Source of the DNA: an uncultured Pelagibacteraceae bacterium
GTDB lineage: Bacteria > Pseudomonadota > Alphaproteobacteria > Pelagibacterales > Pelagibacteraceae
Direction: 5' to 3'
DNA: 64,000 nt
Assembly (NCBI GenBank): GCA_902552755.1
Contig: CACDHV010000002.1
Coordinates: forward strand, 1-64,000
The notes beneath the pieces are model-generated. The model saw nothing but the letters and a program-made list of their open reading frames with translations. It had not been told where the DNA came from and searched no databases. Positions 44,648 to 53,821 of this stretch are shown here, one piece after another. The position numbers and the translations under genes were made by a program. Numbering within the stretch: the stretch's first letter is position 1; each line of letters opens with the position of its first letter.

Positions 44648-44662
44648 GTACACATTTTGTTC
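44648..44662. promoter_or_regulatory. near-consensus alphaproteobacterial SOS (LexA) box upstream of recA
   Basis: Read toward recA it is GAAC-AAAATGT-GTAC, one mismatch from the alphaproteobacterial GAAC-N7-GAAC consensus. Its left part (GAACAAAAT) is identical to the box in front of umuD. Confidence 0.65.
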
Positions 44663-44686
44663 TCATTGGCAATATTTTTTTAAAAT

Positions 44687-44704
44687 TAGGGCTAGAAGTC
44701 CCTA
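44687..44704 (-). terminator. weak candidate terminator after tolC
   Basis: A five-base stem TAGGG/CCCTA with an 8-base loop, followed on the minus strand by AATTTT. The stem is short and the T-run is interrupted, so this is tentative. Confidence 0.35.
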
Positions 44705-44705
44705 T

Positions 44706-46004
44706 TTATCTGAGTTTTAGGTATTCGCTATTTAATAAACCTGCGGACTTTAAGAGTCTATATTGAGCTAATAAATAATTTCTTTCAGCTTCAGCAAGAT
44801 TAATTTTGGCATTTATTAAATTTGATCTGGATTGAAGAACATCAAATGTAGATCTATTTAAACCACTCTCATATTCAAAACTAATCCCTTCATTTGCAAT
44901 TTCAGCAGCCTTAACTTGTGATTGTACGGCTCTTAGTAGACTTTTCGAAGATTCTAAAGTGGACCAAGCTGCAGTAACACCTTGTGTATTATTTCTAAAA
45001 GCATTCTCAAGTAATAATTTTTTCATTCCTTTTACTTGAAGATTTTTATTTATATTAGATTTATTCTTTCCTCCAAATTGAAATGGCCAACTTACTGTTG
45101 CTTGTAGTACATCTTTTTCTCTTTCATCATAAGTTGCGCTTAAATCATCTGTATATGATCTTTCAAGTGAAAGTTTTGCTGTCGGAGATAAATCTGATCT
45201 TGCGATTTTAACATCTAATTCAGACTGTCCATATTCTATTTCAGCAATAATAAGATTGGGACTTTTTTGTTCAGATATCTTTTTTGCATCAACTAAACTT
45301 GAAGGTAATGGAACTTCAGAATTATAAATTTTTTTTAATTTTTCATTACTGTTGATTGGTCCAATTATATTTTCATAAGCTAATTTGCTGGTAACGATAT
45401 AATTTTGTGCTCCAATGTAACCTGCTTGTGCCCCTGATAAAGAAGATTGGGACTGTGCTAAGTCAGTTGCAGTTATTTGAGCTCTAGATAGTCTTGCATT
45501 ATCTATTTCGAATTGTCTTTGGAGAAGGTTAACATTTTCTTCATTAATACTTAGTTTTTCATAAGCAAGGATTAAACCTGTATAAGCCTCAATTGCTTTC
45601 ATAAAAACATCTTGTTCTTTTTTAATGAGTTGTGCTTCAGACAAGTTTAATGCTAGTTTACTTTTTTCGTATTTTGTACCACGTTCACTACCATCTAAAA
45701 GTGTTTGTTCTAACTTTATAGAAGATGTCATTGGATTTGTATTAGTTATAGAAGCATCAGTACCACCTTGATTTGTAAGTTTATTTGTATCTTCAAAACT
45801 TTTGGTTCCCGTAAGAGTTAAGGTTGGAAAAAAATCACTTTTAGAAATATTTAAGACTTCCTTTTGAACTTCTAAATTTTTTCTCTCAGCTTTAAGTTCT
45901 AAATTATTCTGATAGGTCTGTTTTAATGCATCACTCAAAGATGCAGCATTTACTGGCATTATAAATGTTATTAAGCAGAAAGTGATTAAAGAGATTTTTT
46001 TCAT
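44706..46004 (-). CDS. tolC: TolC-family outer membrane efflux protein
   Basis: A 432-residue protein with a signal peptide (1-20, ending VNAASL). It consists of the two-fold repeated long helices and beta segments of TolC: SLSDALKQTYQNNLELKAERKNLEVQKE, GSERGTKYEKSKLALNLSEAQ, ITATDLAQSQSSLSGAQAGY, and the second-half SFEYESG-like FEYESGLNRSTFDVLQSRSNLINAKINLAEAERNY. It forms the outer-membrane exit duct for efflux pumps or type I secretion. No inner-membrane pump partner is adjacent. Its start overlaps the preceding kinase-like gene by one base. Confidence 0.9.
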   Translation of the reverse strand: MKKISLITFCLITFIMPVNAASLSDALKQTYQNNLELKAERKNLEVQKEVLNISKSDFFPTLTLTGTKSFEDTNKLTNQGGTDASITNTNPMTSSIKLEQTLLDGSERGTKYEKSKLALNLSEAQLIKKEQDVFMKAIEAYTGLILAYEKLSINEENVNLLQRQFEIDNARLSRAQITATDLAQSQSSLSGAQAGYIGAQNYIVTSKLAYENIIGPINSNEKLKKIYNSEVPLPSSLVDAKKISEQKSPNLIIAEIEYGQSELDVKIARSDLSPTAKLSLERSYTDDLSATYDEREKDVLQATVSWPFQFGGKNKSNINKNLQVKGMKKLLLENAFRNNTQGVTAAWSTLESSKSLLRAVQSQVKAAEIANEGISFEYESGLNRSTFDVLQSRSNLINAKINLAEAERNYLLAQYRLLKSAGLLNSEYLKLR

Positions 46005-46927
46005 TAATTATATTTTATTGATTTAATTTGATGATTTCTATTTAAATTTAATACAATTGAAGAATATTTAGGAGCAAATTTAAACATATTTTGTGTGACC
46101 CTTTGGTAAGTCTGCATAAATGATAATACCTCGCTTTTACTCATAACCTTATTATTTGCTTTATTTTTTGAGTTTAATTTTAGTAACGCCTCCTGTTTTA
46201 GCCTCCAGCTCTGTAATAATTTAAAATTATCTGCTTTTAAAAATAACAAACAGTCTAATTGAGAAAATAATTTTTTGTATTTAGTTTGCAACTGGATATT
46301 TACATATTTTCTCCATCTTAAGTTTTTATCTTCTTTTCTTTCCAAAGAATTAATTGCTTTCTTTAAGGTTATATTTTTTTCTGCTCTAGCTCCTACACAC
46401 CATCCCTCAAAGATTATAACATCTGGTACCTTTTTAACTAGATACCAAGACTTTCTTTTAAATCTATCATCTATTGCCTTATTAAATTTAGGAAGTCTTT
46501 GTTGATTAAATCGCTTTCCCTTTGTTTTTTTAAGTAGATCAAAAATAAAGTTTACATCGTGAGTGCCCGGAACACCTCTGGTCATTAATAAGGGGTGAAT
46601 TTTTTTAGATAATTTTATTCTATCTTCTCGGGTTTTGTATAAATCATCAATTGATATTTTAAAAACATTTAATTTAAAATATTTAGTTAGAATAATCTTT
46701 AAAATAGAACTAATTGTTGTTTTGCCAGTTCCTTGACCTCCTGCTAAGCCAATTAAGTAAGGTTTAGATTTATTTGTTCTATTATTGATCCAGAAACTAA
46801 TTGGAATTAGAAAAGATTTAATCATCTTTTCTTTATTTTTAAATTTTTCCTTTGTTGTTTCTTGAGATCTTATAAACTTAAAACAGTCTTTACTAACTTT
46901 TTTATAACACGCAGTAATTGATTGCAT
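46004..46927 (-). CDS. D-glycerate 3-kinase-like P-loop kinase
   Basis: A 307-residue protein with the uridine-kinase-like P-loop LIGLAGGQGTGKTTISSILK near 57-76, ISIDDLYKTREDRIKLSKKIHPLLMTRGVPGTHDV near 92-126, FEGWCVGAR near 175-183 and a QTYQRVTQNMFK C-terminal segment. This is the pattern of plant and fungal glycerate 3-kinases and bacterial relatives, which make 3-phosphoglycerate from D-glycerate. It would close a glycolate/glycerate salvage path, a plausible carbon source for SAR11-type cells. Assignment within the kinase family is likely but not certain. Confidence 0.78.
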   Translation of the reverse strand: MQSITACYKKVSKDCFKFIRSQETTKEKFKNKEKMIKSFLIPISFWINNRTNKSKPYLIGLAGGQGTGKTTISSILKIILTKYFKLNVFKISIDDLYKTREDRIKLSKKIHPLLMTRGVPGTHDVNFIFDLLKKTKGKRFNQQRLPKFNKAIDDRFKRKSWYLVKKVPDVIIFEGWCVGARAEKNITLKKAINSLERKEDKNLRWRKYVNIQLQTKYKKLFSQLDCLLFLKADNFKLLQSWRLKQEALLKLNSKNKANNKVMSKSEVLSFMQTYQRVTQNMFKFAPKYSSIVLNLNRNHQIKSIKYN

Positions 46928-46934
46928 AAAAAAT

Positions 46935-47303
46935 TTATTGTTTTTGATCTAAAGGATGATTTTTGCCGTCGTTCACTGGCACATCTTCAATTTCAAATGG
47001 CTCCACACCTTCTATACACGCTATATTTACACCATATATTTTAGGATTACTTCTAGGTCTGTTATGAGTATGAATTCCACAGATAGAACAAAAGTAATGT
47101 TTAGCGGTATTAGTATAAAACTGATAAAGTGTTAATTTATCTTCTCCTTTTATAAGTTTAAAATCATCGGGTCCAAGTACTCCTATAATATAACCTTTTT
47201 TTTTGCAGATTGAACAATTGCAACGCATAATCTTTTCAACACCACCTATAGGAATTTTAACTTTGGCTTCAACTGCCCCACAGTGACAAGTCAATTTTTT
47301 CAT
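46935..47303 (-). CDS. GFA-family zinc protein
   Basis: A 122-residue member of the glutathione-dependent formaldehyde-activating enzyme (GFA/CENP-V) family. The zinc-binding cysteines are in CHCGAVEAKVKIP near 5-17, MRCNCSICKKKG near 27-38 and YFCSICGIHTHNRPRSNP near 91-108. The fold is a Mss4-like zinc domain. Real activity on formaldehyde adducts is disputed for much of the family. It lies 20 bases downstream of a second GFA gene; the two are clearly different in sequence, so not a recent duplicate. Confidence 0.87.
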   Translation of the reverse strand: MKKLTCHCGAVEAKVKIPIGGVEKIMRCNCSICKKKGYIIGVLGPDDFKLIKGEDKLTLYQFYTNTAKHYFCSICGIHTHNRPRSNPKIYGVNIACIEGVEPFEIEDVPVNDGKNHPLDQKQ

Positions 47304-47323
47304 ATTTTAATCTCCTAATAAAA

Positions 47324-47806
47324 TTATTTGTTAATAACTTTTAAATATTCTCCGTATCTTTTTAAGCTTTCCTCTGGCCATGTTTTCTTTGGATCATACA
47401 TCTTTTCAAAACAAATTACATCATCTGTAAGTTTTAGCCATGGATCTTTATCTTTTGTAAAAATATGCACTTGTGGTGGAAAACTTTTTGAATTATCTAA
47501 AGTTTTAGTTCTAACTGTTAATCTACCAACAGCTGAGGCATAATCAGTATAAATATAAGTTCCACATTTGGTACAAAAATATGCATTGGAAGTGGCGCCG
47601 CTTCCTGCTTTAAGTTCTGTTGATGCAACTTCTCCTTCTATAATTAAAGTGTTATCTAAGACGCTTGTATTAATAACGTATGAAGACCCAGTTATAATTT
47701 TACAATCTTTACAATGACAAGCTTGGGTGAATAGAGGCTTTTCTGTAATTCTATATTTAATCTGACCACAAATACATCCTCCGGTTAAGCTTTCGTTTTT
47801 TTCCAT
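47324..47806 (-). CDS. GFA-family zinc protein
   Basis: A 160-residue GFA/CENP-V family protein. Cysteine motifs: GGCICGQIKYRI near 9-20, ACHCKDCKIITGSSYV near 29-44, and YFCTKCGTYIYTDY near 96-109. The longer C-terminal part includes WLKLTDDVICFEKMYDP. It is the first gene of the tandem GFA pair. A one-carbon or glutathione-linked role would agree with the formate dehydrogenase and glyoxalase genes of this genome, but substrates are unknown. Confidence 0.87.
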   Translation of the reverse strand: MEKNESLTGGCICGQIKYRITEKPLFTQACHCKDCKIITGSSYVINTSVLDNTLIIEGEVASTELKAGSGATSNAYFCTKCGTYIYTDYASAVGRLTVRTKTLDNSKSFPPQVHIFTKDKDPWLKLTDDVICFEKMYDPKKTWPEESLKRYGEYLKVINK

Positions 47807-47836
47807 TTATTATCTTCAAACTATTTATGGTTAAAG

Positions 47837-47861
47837 TTATCCACATGTATACAATATGTGG
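47837..47861. promoter_or_regulatory. DnaA-box match within an inverted repeat
   Basis: TTATCCACA at 47837-47845 is a perfect DnaA box; its CCACAT forms a dyad with ATGTGG at 47856-47861 (nine bases between). It lies between the GFA and umuD genes. A single box does not make an origin; it may be an operator. Confidence 0.4.
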
Positions 47862-47875
47862 TTTCAATGTTCACG

Positions 47876-47896
47876 TTTTGATTCACTTTTGATTCA
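47876..47896. repeat. direct repeat TTTTGATTCA x2 upstream of umuD
   Basis: Two copies, 11 bases apart (one helical turn), at 47876-47885 and 47887-47896 in the GFA-umuD gap. Spacing suits binding of a protein dimer on one face of the DNA, but chance is not excluded. Confidence 0.4.
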
Positions 47897-47953
47897 GTTA
47901 CAGACTCAAAATACAACCTGATTGACACTATTGAATAACTTAGATATTAATTA

Positions 47954-47968
47954 GAACAAAATAAGAAC
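47954..47968 (+). promoter_or_regulatory. perfect SOS (LexA) box upstream of umuDC
   Basis: GAAC-AAAATAA-GAAC matches the alphaproteobacterial LexA consensus GAAC-N7-GAAC without mismatch. It lies four bases before the umuD ATG. A repressor bound here would block transcription of umuDC. Confidence 0.85.
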
Positions 47969-47972
47969 ATTT

Positions 47973-48368
47973 ATGAAGCTAACTATACCTTACTATTTAC
48001 ATAAAGCTGGCGCGGGTTTTCCGTCCCCTGCCACAGACTATATTGAGGAAGATATTGATTTAAATGTTCATTTAATCAAAAACGTTCCGGCAACTTTCAT
48101 CATAAGAGTCCAGGGGAAATCAATGGTGGATGTGGGAATTAATGATGGCGATCTATTAGTTGTTGATAAGAGTTTAACACCAAAAAATTTCTCAACAGTT
48201 ATTGCAAATGTTCATGATGAACTAGTTGTTAAAAGTTTAGTTCAAGAAAGAGATAAAAAATTTTTAACATCAGGTTCTAAAGAATTTACAGATCGAATTT
48301 TAATCAATGAAGATGAAGATATATTTATTTGGGGAGTTGTAACTTATGTCATCCATTCAGTATACTAA
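47973..48368 (+). CDS. umuD: UmuD-like S24-family self-cleaving protein
   Basis: A 131-residue UmuD subunit of translesion DNA polymerase V. The cleavage site AGAGFPSP puts Ala14-Gly15 at the cut, S50 (QGKSM) is the nucleophile and K87 (VVKSL) the general base. All three are spaced as in Escherichia coli UmuD. There is no DNA-binding domain, so it is not LexA itself. RecA filaments should trigger its cleavage. It has a perfect SOS box directly upstream and overlaps umuC by 23 bases. Confidence 0.94.
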   Translation: MKLTIPYYLHKAGAGFPSPATDYIEEDIDLNVHLIKNVPATFIIRVQGKSMVDVGINDGDLLVVDKSLTPKNFSTVIANVHDELVVKSLVQERDKKFLTSGSKEFTDRILINEDEDIFIWGVVTYVIHSVY

Positions 48369-49623
48369 AAAAATAGCACTTATTGATTGTAACTCTTTTT
48401 ATGTTTCTTGCGAAAGATTATTTAATCCTAAAATAAGAAAAAAACCTGTTGTAGTTTTATCTAATAATGATGGTTGTATAATTTCAAGATCAACAGAAGC
48501 AAAGGCTTTAGGCATTAAAATGGGAGAGCCTTACTTCAAGGCAAAAGATATTATTATTAAAAATAAAGTTAATGTTTTTTCATCTAATTATTCTTTGTAT
48601 GGAGATTTATCTAGAAGAGTAATGAGAACATTAAAAAGATTTAACTCTGCCATCGAAGTATATTCTATAGATGAAGCATTTCTAGATTTGTCAAATTTTT
48701 TAGATGATGAAGTTGAAAAGGTTGGAAGAGAAATCAGAGAGACAGTTTTAAAGTGGACAGGTATTCCAACTAGTATTGGTATTGCTAAAACAAAAACTTT
48801 AAGTAAAGTTGCAAATCATATTGCAAAGAAAAAAAAATCAGGTGTAACAAGTTTGATAGGAATTGAAAATATTGATCCAATTTTAGAAAAAGTTGAAATT
48901 AATGATGTATGGGGTGTGGGAAGACAGTTAACAAAATTTTATCATAAAAATGGAATTTATAATGCAAAGCAACTAAAGAACAAATCAAATACATGGATAA
49001 AGAAAAACTCTAATGTTTTGGGTTCAAGAACTGCAATGGAGTTAAGAGGAGTCCCTTGCATTGATTTAGAGACAACGCAAACAAAAAGAAAAAGCTGTGT
49101 TGTATCTCGTTCTTTTGGTCAAAGAATTGAAAAATACCAAGAACTAAAAGAAGCAGTTGCAAATTATTGTTTGAACGCATCTGAAAAAATTAGATCTGAA
49201 TCTTTGATTGCAAAGTCAATTACTGTTTTTGTTAGAACAAGTCCTTTTCAAAGTAGATTTGGATATTATTCAAACTCAAAGACCATAGATTTTGCAATTT
49301 CAACAAATAATAGTATTGAAATAGTTAAAACTGCTTTGGTTGCTTTAGACTCTATCTTTAAAAACGGTTATCGTTATCAAAAAGCAGGTGTAATGCTGAC
49401 CGGTTTATCTAATGAAGATGGTAGTAAGAACCTATTTTCTTGTGAAAAAGATGAGAAAATAAAGGGTTTAATGAGGTCTATTGATAATACGAACTATCGA
49501 TATGGAAGATCCACATTAAGTCTTGCAAGTGCTGGAGTTCAAAAAAGATGGAACATGAGAAGAGAGCATTCATCTAAAATAGATACTGCAGATTTTTATT
49601 TACTACCAACGATCAGAACTTAG
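48346..49623 (+). CDS. umuC: DNA polymerase V catalytic subunit
   Basis: A 425-residue Y-family polymerase. Seen are [19 protein letters not shown] near 9-27 (first catalytic aspartate and steric-gate tyrosine), [26 protein letters not shown] near 36-61, [10 protein letters not shown] near 102-111 (catalytic Asp-Glu), the helix-hairpin-helix [15 protein letters not shown] segment near 187, and the little-finger RSFGQRI. The UmuC C-terminal domain ends with [24 protein letters not shown]. It copies past UV and oxidative lesions. Full length and intact. Confidence 0.95.
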   Translation: MSSIQYTKKIALIDCNSFYVSCERLFNPKIRKKPVVVLSNNDGCIISRSTEAKALGIKMGEPYFKAKDIIIKNKVNVFSSNYSLYGDLSRRVMRTLKRFNSAIEVYSIDEAFLDLSNFLDDEVEKVGREIRETVLKWTGIPTSIGIAKTKTLSKVANHIAKKKKSGVTSLIGIENIDPILEKVEINDVWGVGRQLTKFYHKNGIYNAKQLKNKSNTWIKKNSNVLGSRTAMELRGVPCIDLETTQTKRKSCVVSRSFGQRIEKYQELKEAVANYCLNASEKIRSESLIAKSITVFVRTSPFQSRFGYYSNSKTIDFAISTNNSIEIVKTALVALDSIFKNGYRYQKAGVMLTGLSNEDGSKNLFSCEKDEKIKGLMRSIDNTNYRYGRSTLSLASAGVQKRWNMRREHSSKIDTADFYLLPTIRT

Positions 49624-49653
49624 TTTAAAAACATTAAAATAATCTTAATATTT

Positions 49654-50838
49654 TCAATTGTTTGCTACAGCATTATAAATGCAACCTATTCCTATTCCAA
49701 TTTCTAAACCGTTTTTCAAACTTGAGCTATCTACTAATACTTTCTTAAGCCACTTTGAAATTTCGTGATCAGGATATCTTACTTGAAAAATATGAAACCA
49801 TCCGGATGCATACCCTTGCCTATTTATTTTTCTGAATACCTGATTACCATTGGATGGTTGAGAATTGTATTTTTTTTTTGCCCAAGGTTCTATTGACATA
49901 GGGTCCAGATAGCCTTCATGAAATATCTGAACAGCTTTTAATAATTTAGTTTCCATATTTTTAGGCAGATCTAAATTTGCTGCATAAGCCATTTCAATAA
50001 CTAAAAATAACTCAGCTAAAGATTGATTGTGATAGTGAAGAGCTCTATTTCCACGAGTTGTTCTATCTTTAAAACTTCCATCTTTTAAAAGTTCTTTATT
50101 CATTCCTTTTAATACTTTTTTTATGTTATTTTTGTATTTTTTATGTTGCGAATGTTTAATAAATACATTTGGAAATGACCAACCACCTTGGTGACCATAA
50201 AAATCATTAATTGATTGATTGGGTATTCTTTTATAAAAACTTTTAAACCATTTATTTATAATTTTATGTCGATTATCCTCAATTTTAAATCTCTTAAAAT
50301 AAAAATCATAAATATAATTTAAATTCAGTATTGTAAATAATGTGCTAGCATCATCAAATTTAATTGCTGGATCTTGTCCATCTTTATCTTTCCACACACT
50401 TTTGCAATCTTTTGATTTGAGATTTTTTTGTTTATCACTAGAATAACATGGTTTAGTTTTAGTAAGTGCATCATTCGAAGCCCATATAAATAATTTATCA
50501 AAAAGTCTTTCTTTTAATATTTGATCATCTGTGGCTGACATAAAAATAGTTGCTTTACTAAATTGTTGGAAAACATCCTCAAAATGTCCACCTTCAACCT
50601 CATCAATGTTATCCATTCGAGAATTAAACCCTTTAATTCTTTGAGGTAAATCTTTATCAATTATATCAAAACGTGTCTTATATTTATTAAATTCACAATA
50701 TTTAATTTTATGTTCTTTACTCAAAGAATTATAGGTTTGTAAAATACTGTTTGGAACAAAAACATTCTCACTTAACTGATAGGCATAAGAAGAAGAATAA
50801 AAAAAATAAACAATTAAGAAAACTAAAATTTTTCTCAT
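49654..50838 (-). CDS. secreted protein resembling alginate-lyase-type alpha-helical lyases
   Basis: A 394-residue protein with a signal peptide (1-19, ending SYAYQ). The mature part is mostly helical, with an NRALHYHNQSLAELFLVIEMAYAANLDL region near 268-295 and a closing GYASGWFHIFQVRYPDHEISKWL. The arrangement is like the alpha/alpha toroid of alginate lyases (AlgL/PL5 type), with a possible active-site HYHNQ, but I am not certain of the family. It is the last gene of the ten-gene minus operon, nine bases after the neighbouring jelly-roll protein. Likely periplasmic or secreted and acting on acidic polysaccharide. Confidence 0.6.
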   Translation of the reverse strand: MRKILVFLIVYFFYSSSYAYQLSENVFVPNSILQTYNSLSKEHKIKYCEFNKYKTRFDIIDKDLPQRIKGFNSRMDNIDEVEGGHFEDVFQQFSKATIFMSATDDQILKERLFDKLFIWASNDALTKTKPCYSSDKQKNLKSKDCKSVWKDKDGQDPAIKFDDASTLFTILNLNYIYDFYFKRFKIEDNRHKIINKWFKSFYKRIPNQSINDFYGHQGGWSFPNVFIKHSQHKKYKNNIKKVLKGMNKELLKDGSFKDRTTRGNRALHYHNQSLAELFLVIEMAYAANLDLPKNMETKLLKAVQIFHEGYLDPMSIEPWAKKKYNSQPSNGNQVFRKINRQGYASGWFHIFQVRYPDHEISKWLKKVLVDSSSLKNGLEIGIGIGCIYNAVANN

Positions 50839-50847
50839 ATCTTAAAT

Positions 50848-51609
50848 TTATATTTTACTAAATGTAGATTTTTTTTTGTTCTTTAATGATAAATTATTGT
50901 AATTATAAGTTGTAGTACCTGTATCTCCAATTCGGTAAATTCCTATTTTAATATAAGGTTTATTGGGACCATAAGGCCCATCTGTTTTTTTTGAAGATAT
51001 GGGTACATCATAATGCTGTAAAATAAATTCATCATCCAAGTAATATTTAACAGATAAATATTTTGATTTTTTTTGATAATCAATTTCTGCCCTAAATTTA
51101 TAAATTTTGCCTACTTCTAAAGTTATAAAATTGTGCATTTTACAATTATCTTCAGAACATTCTCCTTTTGGAAACTTGTGAATTATACTCCACTTACCAT
51201 TTAATCCAATCCATGAAGGTGGTGCACCACTATTTCTACCATCATGAATTTGAAAAATAGTAGTCCTTTTTGATGGAGCACCTTCTATTAATAAATCTGT
51301 TTCAAATATTGAGTGACCAATTGGTAGTTTATGAGTAACTTCTTGTCTTCCTGAGTAAGGATATCCTCCTGAAGACTTTTTATCATTTTTACATTTACCA
51401 ATATCACCTTTATCTAACTTAAATGTTATATTTTTAACTTTAAACTCATTTTTGTTGTAACTTTTTTTTGACTTTCCATTCACAACAAGCGCTTCTTTAT
51501 CAACTATACCACACGAAACTTTCCATTTATTTTTATTTTTCCATTCTCCAGCATTTGCAGGAACATTAATAGTAATTACAATAATCAAAAATAACAAAAA
51601 ACTTTTCAT
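50848..51609 (-). CDS. secreted polysaccharide-lyase-like jelly-roll protein (third copy)
   Basis: About 253 residues from ATG 51609, giving a signal peptide that ends VPANAGEW; a TTG at 51630 overlapping the previous gene is less likely. The body resembles the heparin-lyase-I-like/PL20 fold: GRQEVTHKLPIGHSIFETDLLIEG near 88-112, TIFQIHDGRNSGAPPSWIGL near 118-137, YLDDEFILQHYDVP and a closing YIKIGIYRIGDTGTTTYNYNN. It is related to the two larger proteins of the operon (shared F.IHDGR-like and GIYR segments). Predicted to bind or cleave acidic glycan outside the inner membrane. Confidence 0.7.
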   Translation of the reverse strand: MKSFLLFLIIVITINVPANAGEWKNKNKWKVSCGIVDKEALVVNGKSKKSYNKNEFKVKNITFKLDKGDIGKCKNDKKSSGGYPYSGRQEVTHKLPIGHSIFETDLLIEGAPSKRTTIFQIHDGRNSGAPPSWIGLNGKWSIIHKFPKGECSEDNCKMHNFITLEVGKIYKFRAEIDYQKKSKYLSVKYYLDDEFILQHYDVPISSKKTDGPYGPNKPYIKIGIYRIGDTGTTTYNYNNLSLKNKKKSTFSKI

Positions 51610-51616
51610 ATATTTT

Positions 51617-52798
51617 TTAAAATTTACCAACTACACTTTCATAGTGCACATAGCATGCATTATTCTCTTGGTCAGAAAAATTAGTGAATTTTTCCATACA
51701 CTTACTTAAACCCTCTTTAGCTGCTCCAGCTTTGCTATATCCTATATACTTTAAAAGATATTTATCGTTATTTTTATTTTTAATTATTGCTAAAAAATTA
51801 CCTTTCATTTCCTCAAATTTTATTTCTTCAGGAACAACTTTAGAAGTAATTCTTTTAATTTTTTTTGCGCCCTCTGGCATATATTCTGAGTCGCGAATTT
51901 TATATTTATATTTCGATCTTGCTATTTTATCTTTTGATTTATAATCACATTTTTCTTTATCCATGATTTTTTTGCAATCTTTGCTTATAATATATTCTTT
52001 AATGGATAAAGTTGAAGGTTCAGTTATATTTGGATCTTGATTAGCATCCCAATATCTATAAAGACCAATTTTAAAAGCAATACCTCCTGTTTTGTCTAAA
52101 ATCATGTTTGGTCCGTAAAACTCAATTACCCTTTCATCATTTAACCACATTATAAATTCTCCATCATCTTTTTTAGATGGTTTTATTTTAAACAGTGCAG
52201 TGCTGTATTCTTTTTTAAATGCAGTTAAACTCCCTAAATCAAATTTATATAATTTTTGTTTAACTCTGTTTGCTACAGGGTCAATATCTGTCCAATAAAC
52301 TTCTTCTATTTGTTTAAAAAAAAATTCCATTCTATTAGGAAGATCATCTTCGTCGGTAGTGTACCTAATTTGCATCGAAGGATAAATTATCTCTCCTCCT
52401 TTTTTAGTTCCAACTACTTGCCAAATATTAGCACTATGATTTTGTCCTGCATTTAATTTAAAAGTATATTTTAAGTAAACTTCCTTACCAAGTTTATGAT
52501 AATTTTTCCTTTTAGTAACAAATTCCCATCTCTGAGCTTGATCATCTGAGAGATCCCAGTCCTCAGGATGCCCCTTCATACTATAATCAAGGGTAATCTC
52601 TACAGCTTCCTCATTTTCATTGTAATTAAGTATTTGTTTATGTTTTGTCAAAGAGTCATATGCAAGACTCATTTTTTTCTTTGCTTCTTCACCAAGAATT
52701 TCTTTTTTAAATTTTTTCAAAGCATCAACTTTTTCTGCAAAAACATTTGTGTTTAAGAAAAATATTAAGGAAAATATGATTATTAAGAGTTTTTTCAT
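51617..52798 (-). CDS. secreted lyase-fold protein with C-terminal extension (second copy)
   Basis: A 393-residue protein, signal peptide 1-21 (FFLNTNVFAEK). It shares with the 53822-54784 product the order ITLDYSMKGHPEDWD..QRWEF, YLKYTFKLNAG, F-KQIEEVYWTD, KFDLGSLTAFKKEYSTALFKI, MWLNDERVIEFYGPN and FKIGLYRYW, and so is a clear paralogue. It has an additional 110-residue C-terminal part, cysteine-containing (KDCKKIMDKEKCDYKSK, SKCMEKF, NACYVHYES), of unknown role. Jelly-roll lyase-like fold inferred. Nine bases separate it from the GH gene. Confidence 0.65.
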   Translation of the reverse strand: MKKLLIIIFSLIFFLNTNVFAEKVDALKKFKKEILGEEAKKKMSLAYDSLTKHKQILNYNENEEAVEITLDYSMKGHPEDWDLSDDQAQRWEFVTKRKNYHKLGKEVYLKYTFKLNAGQNHSANIWQVVGTKKGGEIIYPSMQIRYTTDEDDLPNRMEFFFKQIEEVYWTDIDPVANRVKQKLYKFDLGSLTAFKKEYSTALFKIKPSKKDDGEFIMWLNDERVIEFYGPNMILDKTGGIAFKIGLYRYWDANQDPNITEPSTLSIKEYIISKDCKKIMDKEKCDYKSKDKIARSKYKYKIRDSEYMPEGAKKIKRITSKVVPEEIKFEEMKGNFLAIIKNKNNDKYLLKYIGYSKAGAAKEGLSKCMEKFTNFSDQENNACYVHYESVVGKF

Positions 52799-52807
52799 TT
52801 GTATATT

Positions 52808-53818
52808 TTAGTTAAGTTTTAAATTTTTTGTTGAACCATCTTTATAAGTAAACTCTACCTCTTTTTTTGAAATAGATTTTATTGATGTAAAACCATCATA
52901 TTCACTTATAAATTCGTTTAATTTTTTTCTATTTTTCTTTGACATTTTTTTACCTGGAGCGTTTACACCTACGTCAATTATTAATTCAGCTCCATTTAAA
53001 AAAGCATTCACATAAGCTTTTATCGGAGGACCACAGGTCATAGCTTCAGTTAACCAAATTGGTTTATCAATATCAACACTTTTTAATAAATCTGCAAATT
53101 CATCTACCCATAGCTCTTTATCGCACTGTCCATCTGGACCGCTTATATGGTGAATGTTTGCAATATCAAAGTGATCCTTAATTTTTGGTAAAGCTGATTT
53201 CCAGTATTTTTTATTTTCTGGAAACATTCCTGCAGCACCAGCCATAACGATAACTGCATCCGGTTGCTGTTCTTTAATTACTTTTGAAGAAAAATTAAAG
53301 ATTTCAACAAAATCTTCCTCGCTTCCTTTAAAAAACATATCAAACTCAGGTTCATTCATCACATCCCAATATATAATTGGTTTTGTTAATCCAGGCATGT
53401 CATTTGAACCATCTCCATCATAACGGTCAACTAATTTTATAAGAAAAGTTTTATAATCTTCCATTGAACAAGGTTTGCTCAAATATTTTGTAAAACGTTT
53501 TCCAAATGGACTTCTAGCTTTTTTTCTTTTACAAGATTTCTGATCCCAATTTGTATGAGGCCAGATGGTTGCTAAAATTGTTTGATTGTGATCTTGAGCA
53601 TATAAGACGTATTTATCTACATCTTCCCAGAAAAATTTACCCTTCTCACTTTCTATGTGACTCCAAACAAAAGGTCCTGGATGAGGTCTAACCCACTGTC
53701 CATCTTTACCACGCATTTTTTTGTCTCTCATTTCAGTTAATTCACCAAATCTAGATTGAGAATTTGCAAAATTAGTTAAAAATAAAAGTGATAACAAAAT
53801 CGTTAATAATTTTTTCAT
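52808..53818 (-). CDS. secreted clan GH-A glycoside hydrolase
   Basis: A 336-residue protein with signal peptide (1-20, FLTNFANSQ). The (beta/alpha)8 barrel markers are VWSHIESEKGKFFWEDVDKYV near 51-71, IYWDVMNEPEFDMF near 149-162 with the acid/base E156, IANIHHISGPDG near 219-230, and PIWLTEAMTCGPP near 253-265 with the nucleophile E258. This is the retaining mechanism layout of clan A, closest in appearance to GH39/GH5-like enzymes, but I do not assign a family. Its place among lyase-like genes suggests cleavage of the same polymer. Confidence 0.78.
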   Translation of the reverse strand: MKKLLTILLSLLFLTNFANSQSRFGELTEMRDKKMRGKDGQWVRPHPGPFVWSHIESEKGKFFWEDVDKYVLYAQDHNQTILATIWPHTNWDQKSCKRKKARSPFGKRFTKYLSKPCSMEDYKTFLIKLVDRYDGDGSNDMPGLTKPIIYWDVMNEPEFDMFFKGSEEDFVEIFNFSSKVIKEQQPDAVIVMAGAAGMFPENKKYWKSALPKIKDHFDIANIHHISGPDGQCDKELWVDEFADLLKSVDIDKPIWLTEAMTCGPPIKAYVNAFLNGAELIIDVGVNAPGKKMSKKNRKKLNEFISEYDGFTSIKSISKKEVEFTYKDGSTKNLKLN

Positions 53819-53821
53819 TAA

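Noticed and set aside
46935..47806. Tandem GFA genes as a recent duplication
   Set aside because: Lengths and sequence outside the cysteine motifs differ widely.
47837..47845. Replication origin suggested by the DnaA box
   Set aside because: Only one box was found, there is no AT-rich unwinding array beyond the background, and no dnaA, parAB or other origin-linked genes nearby.
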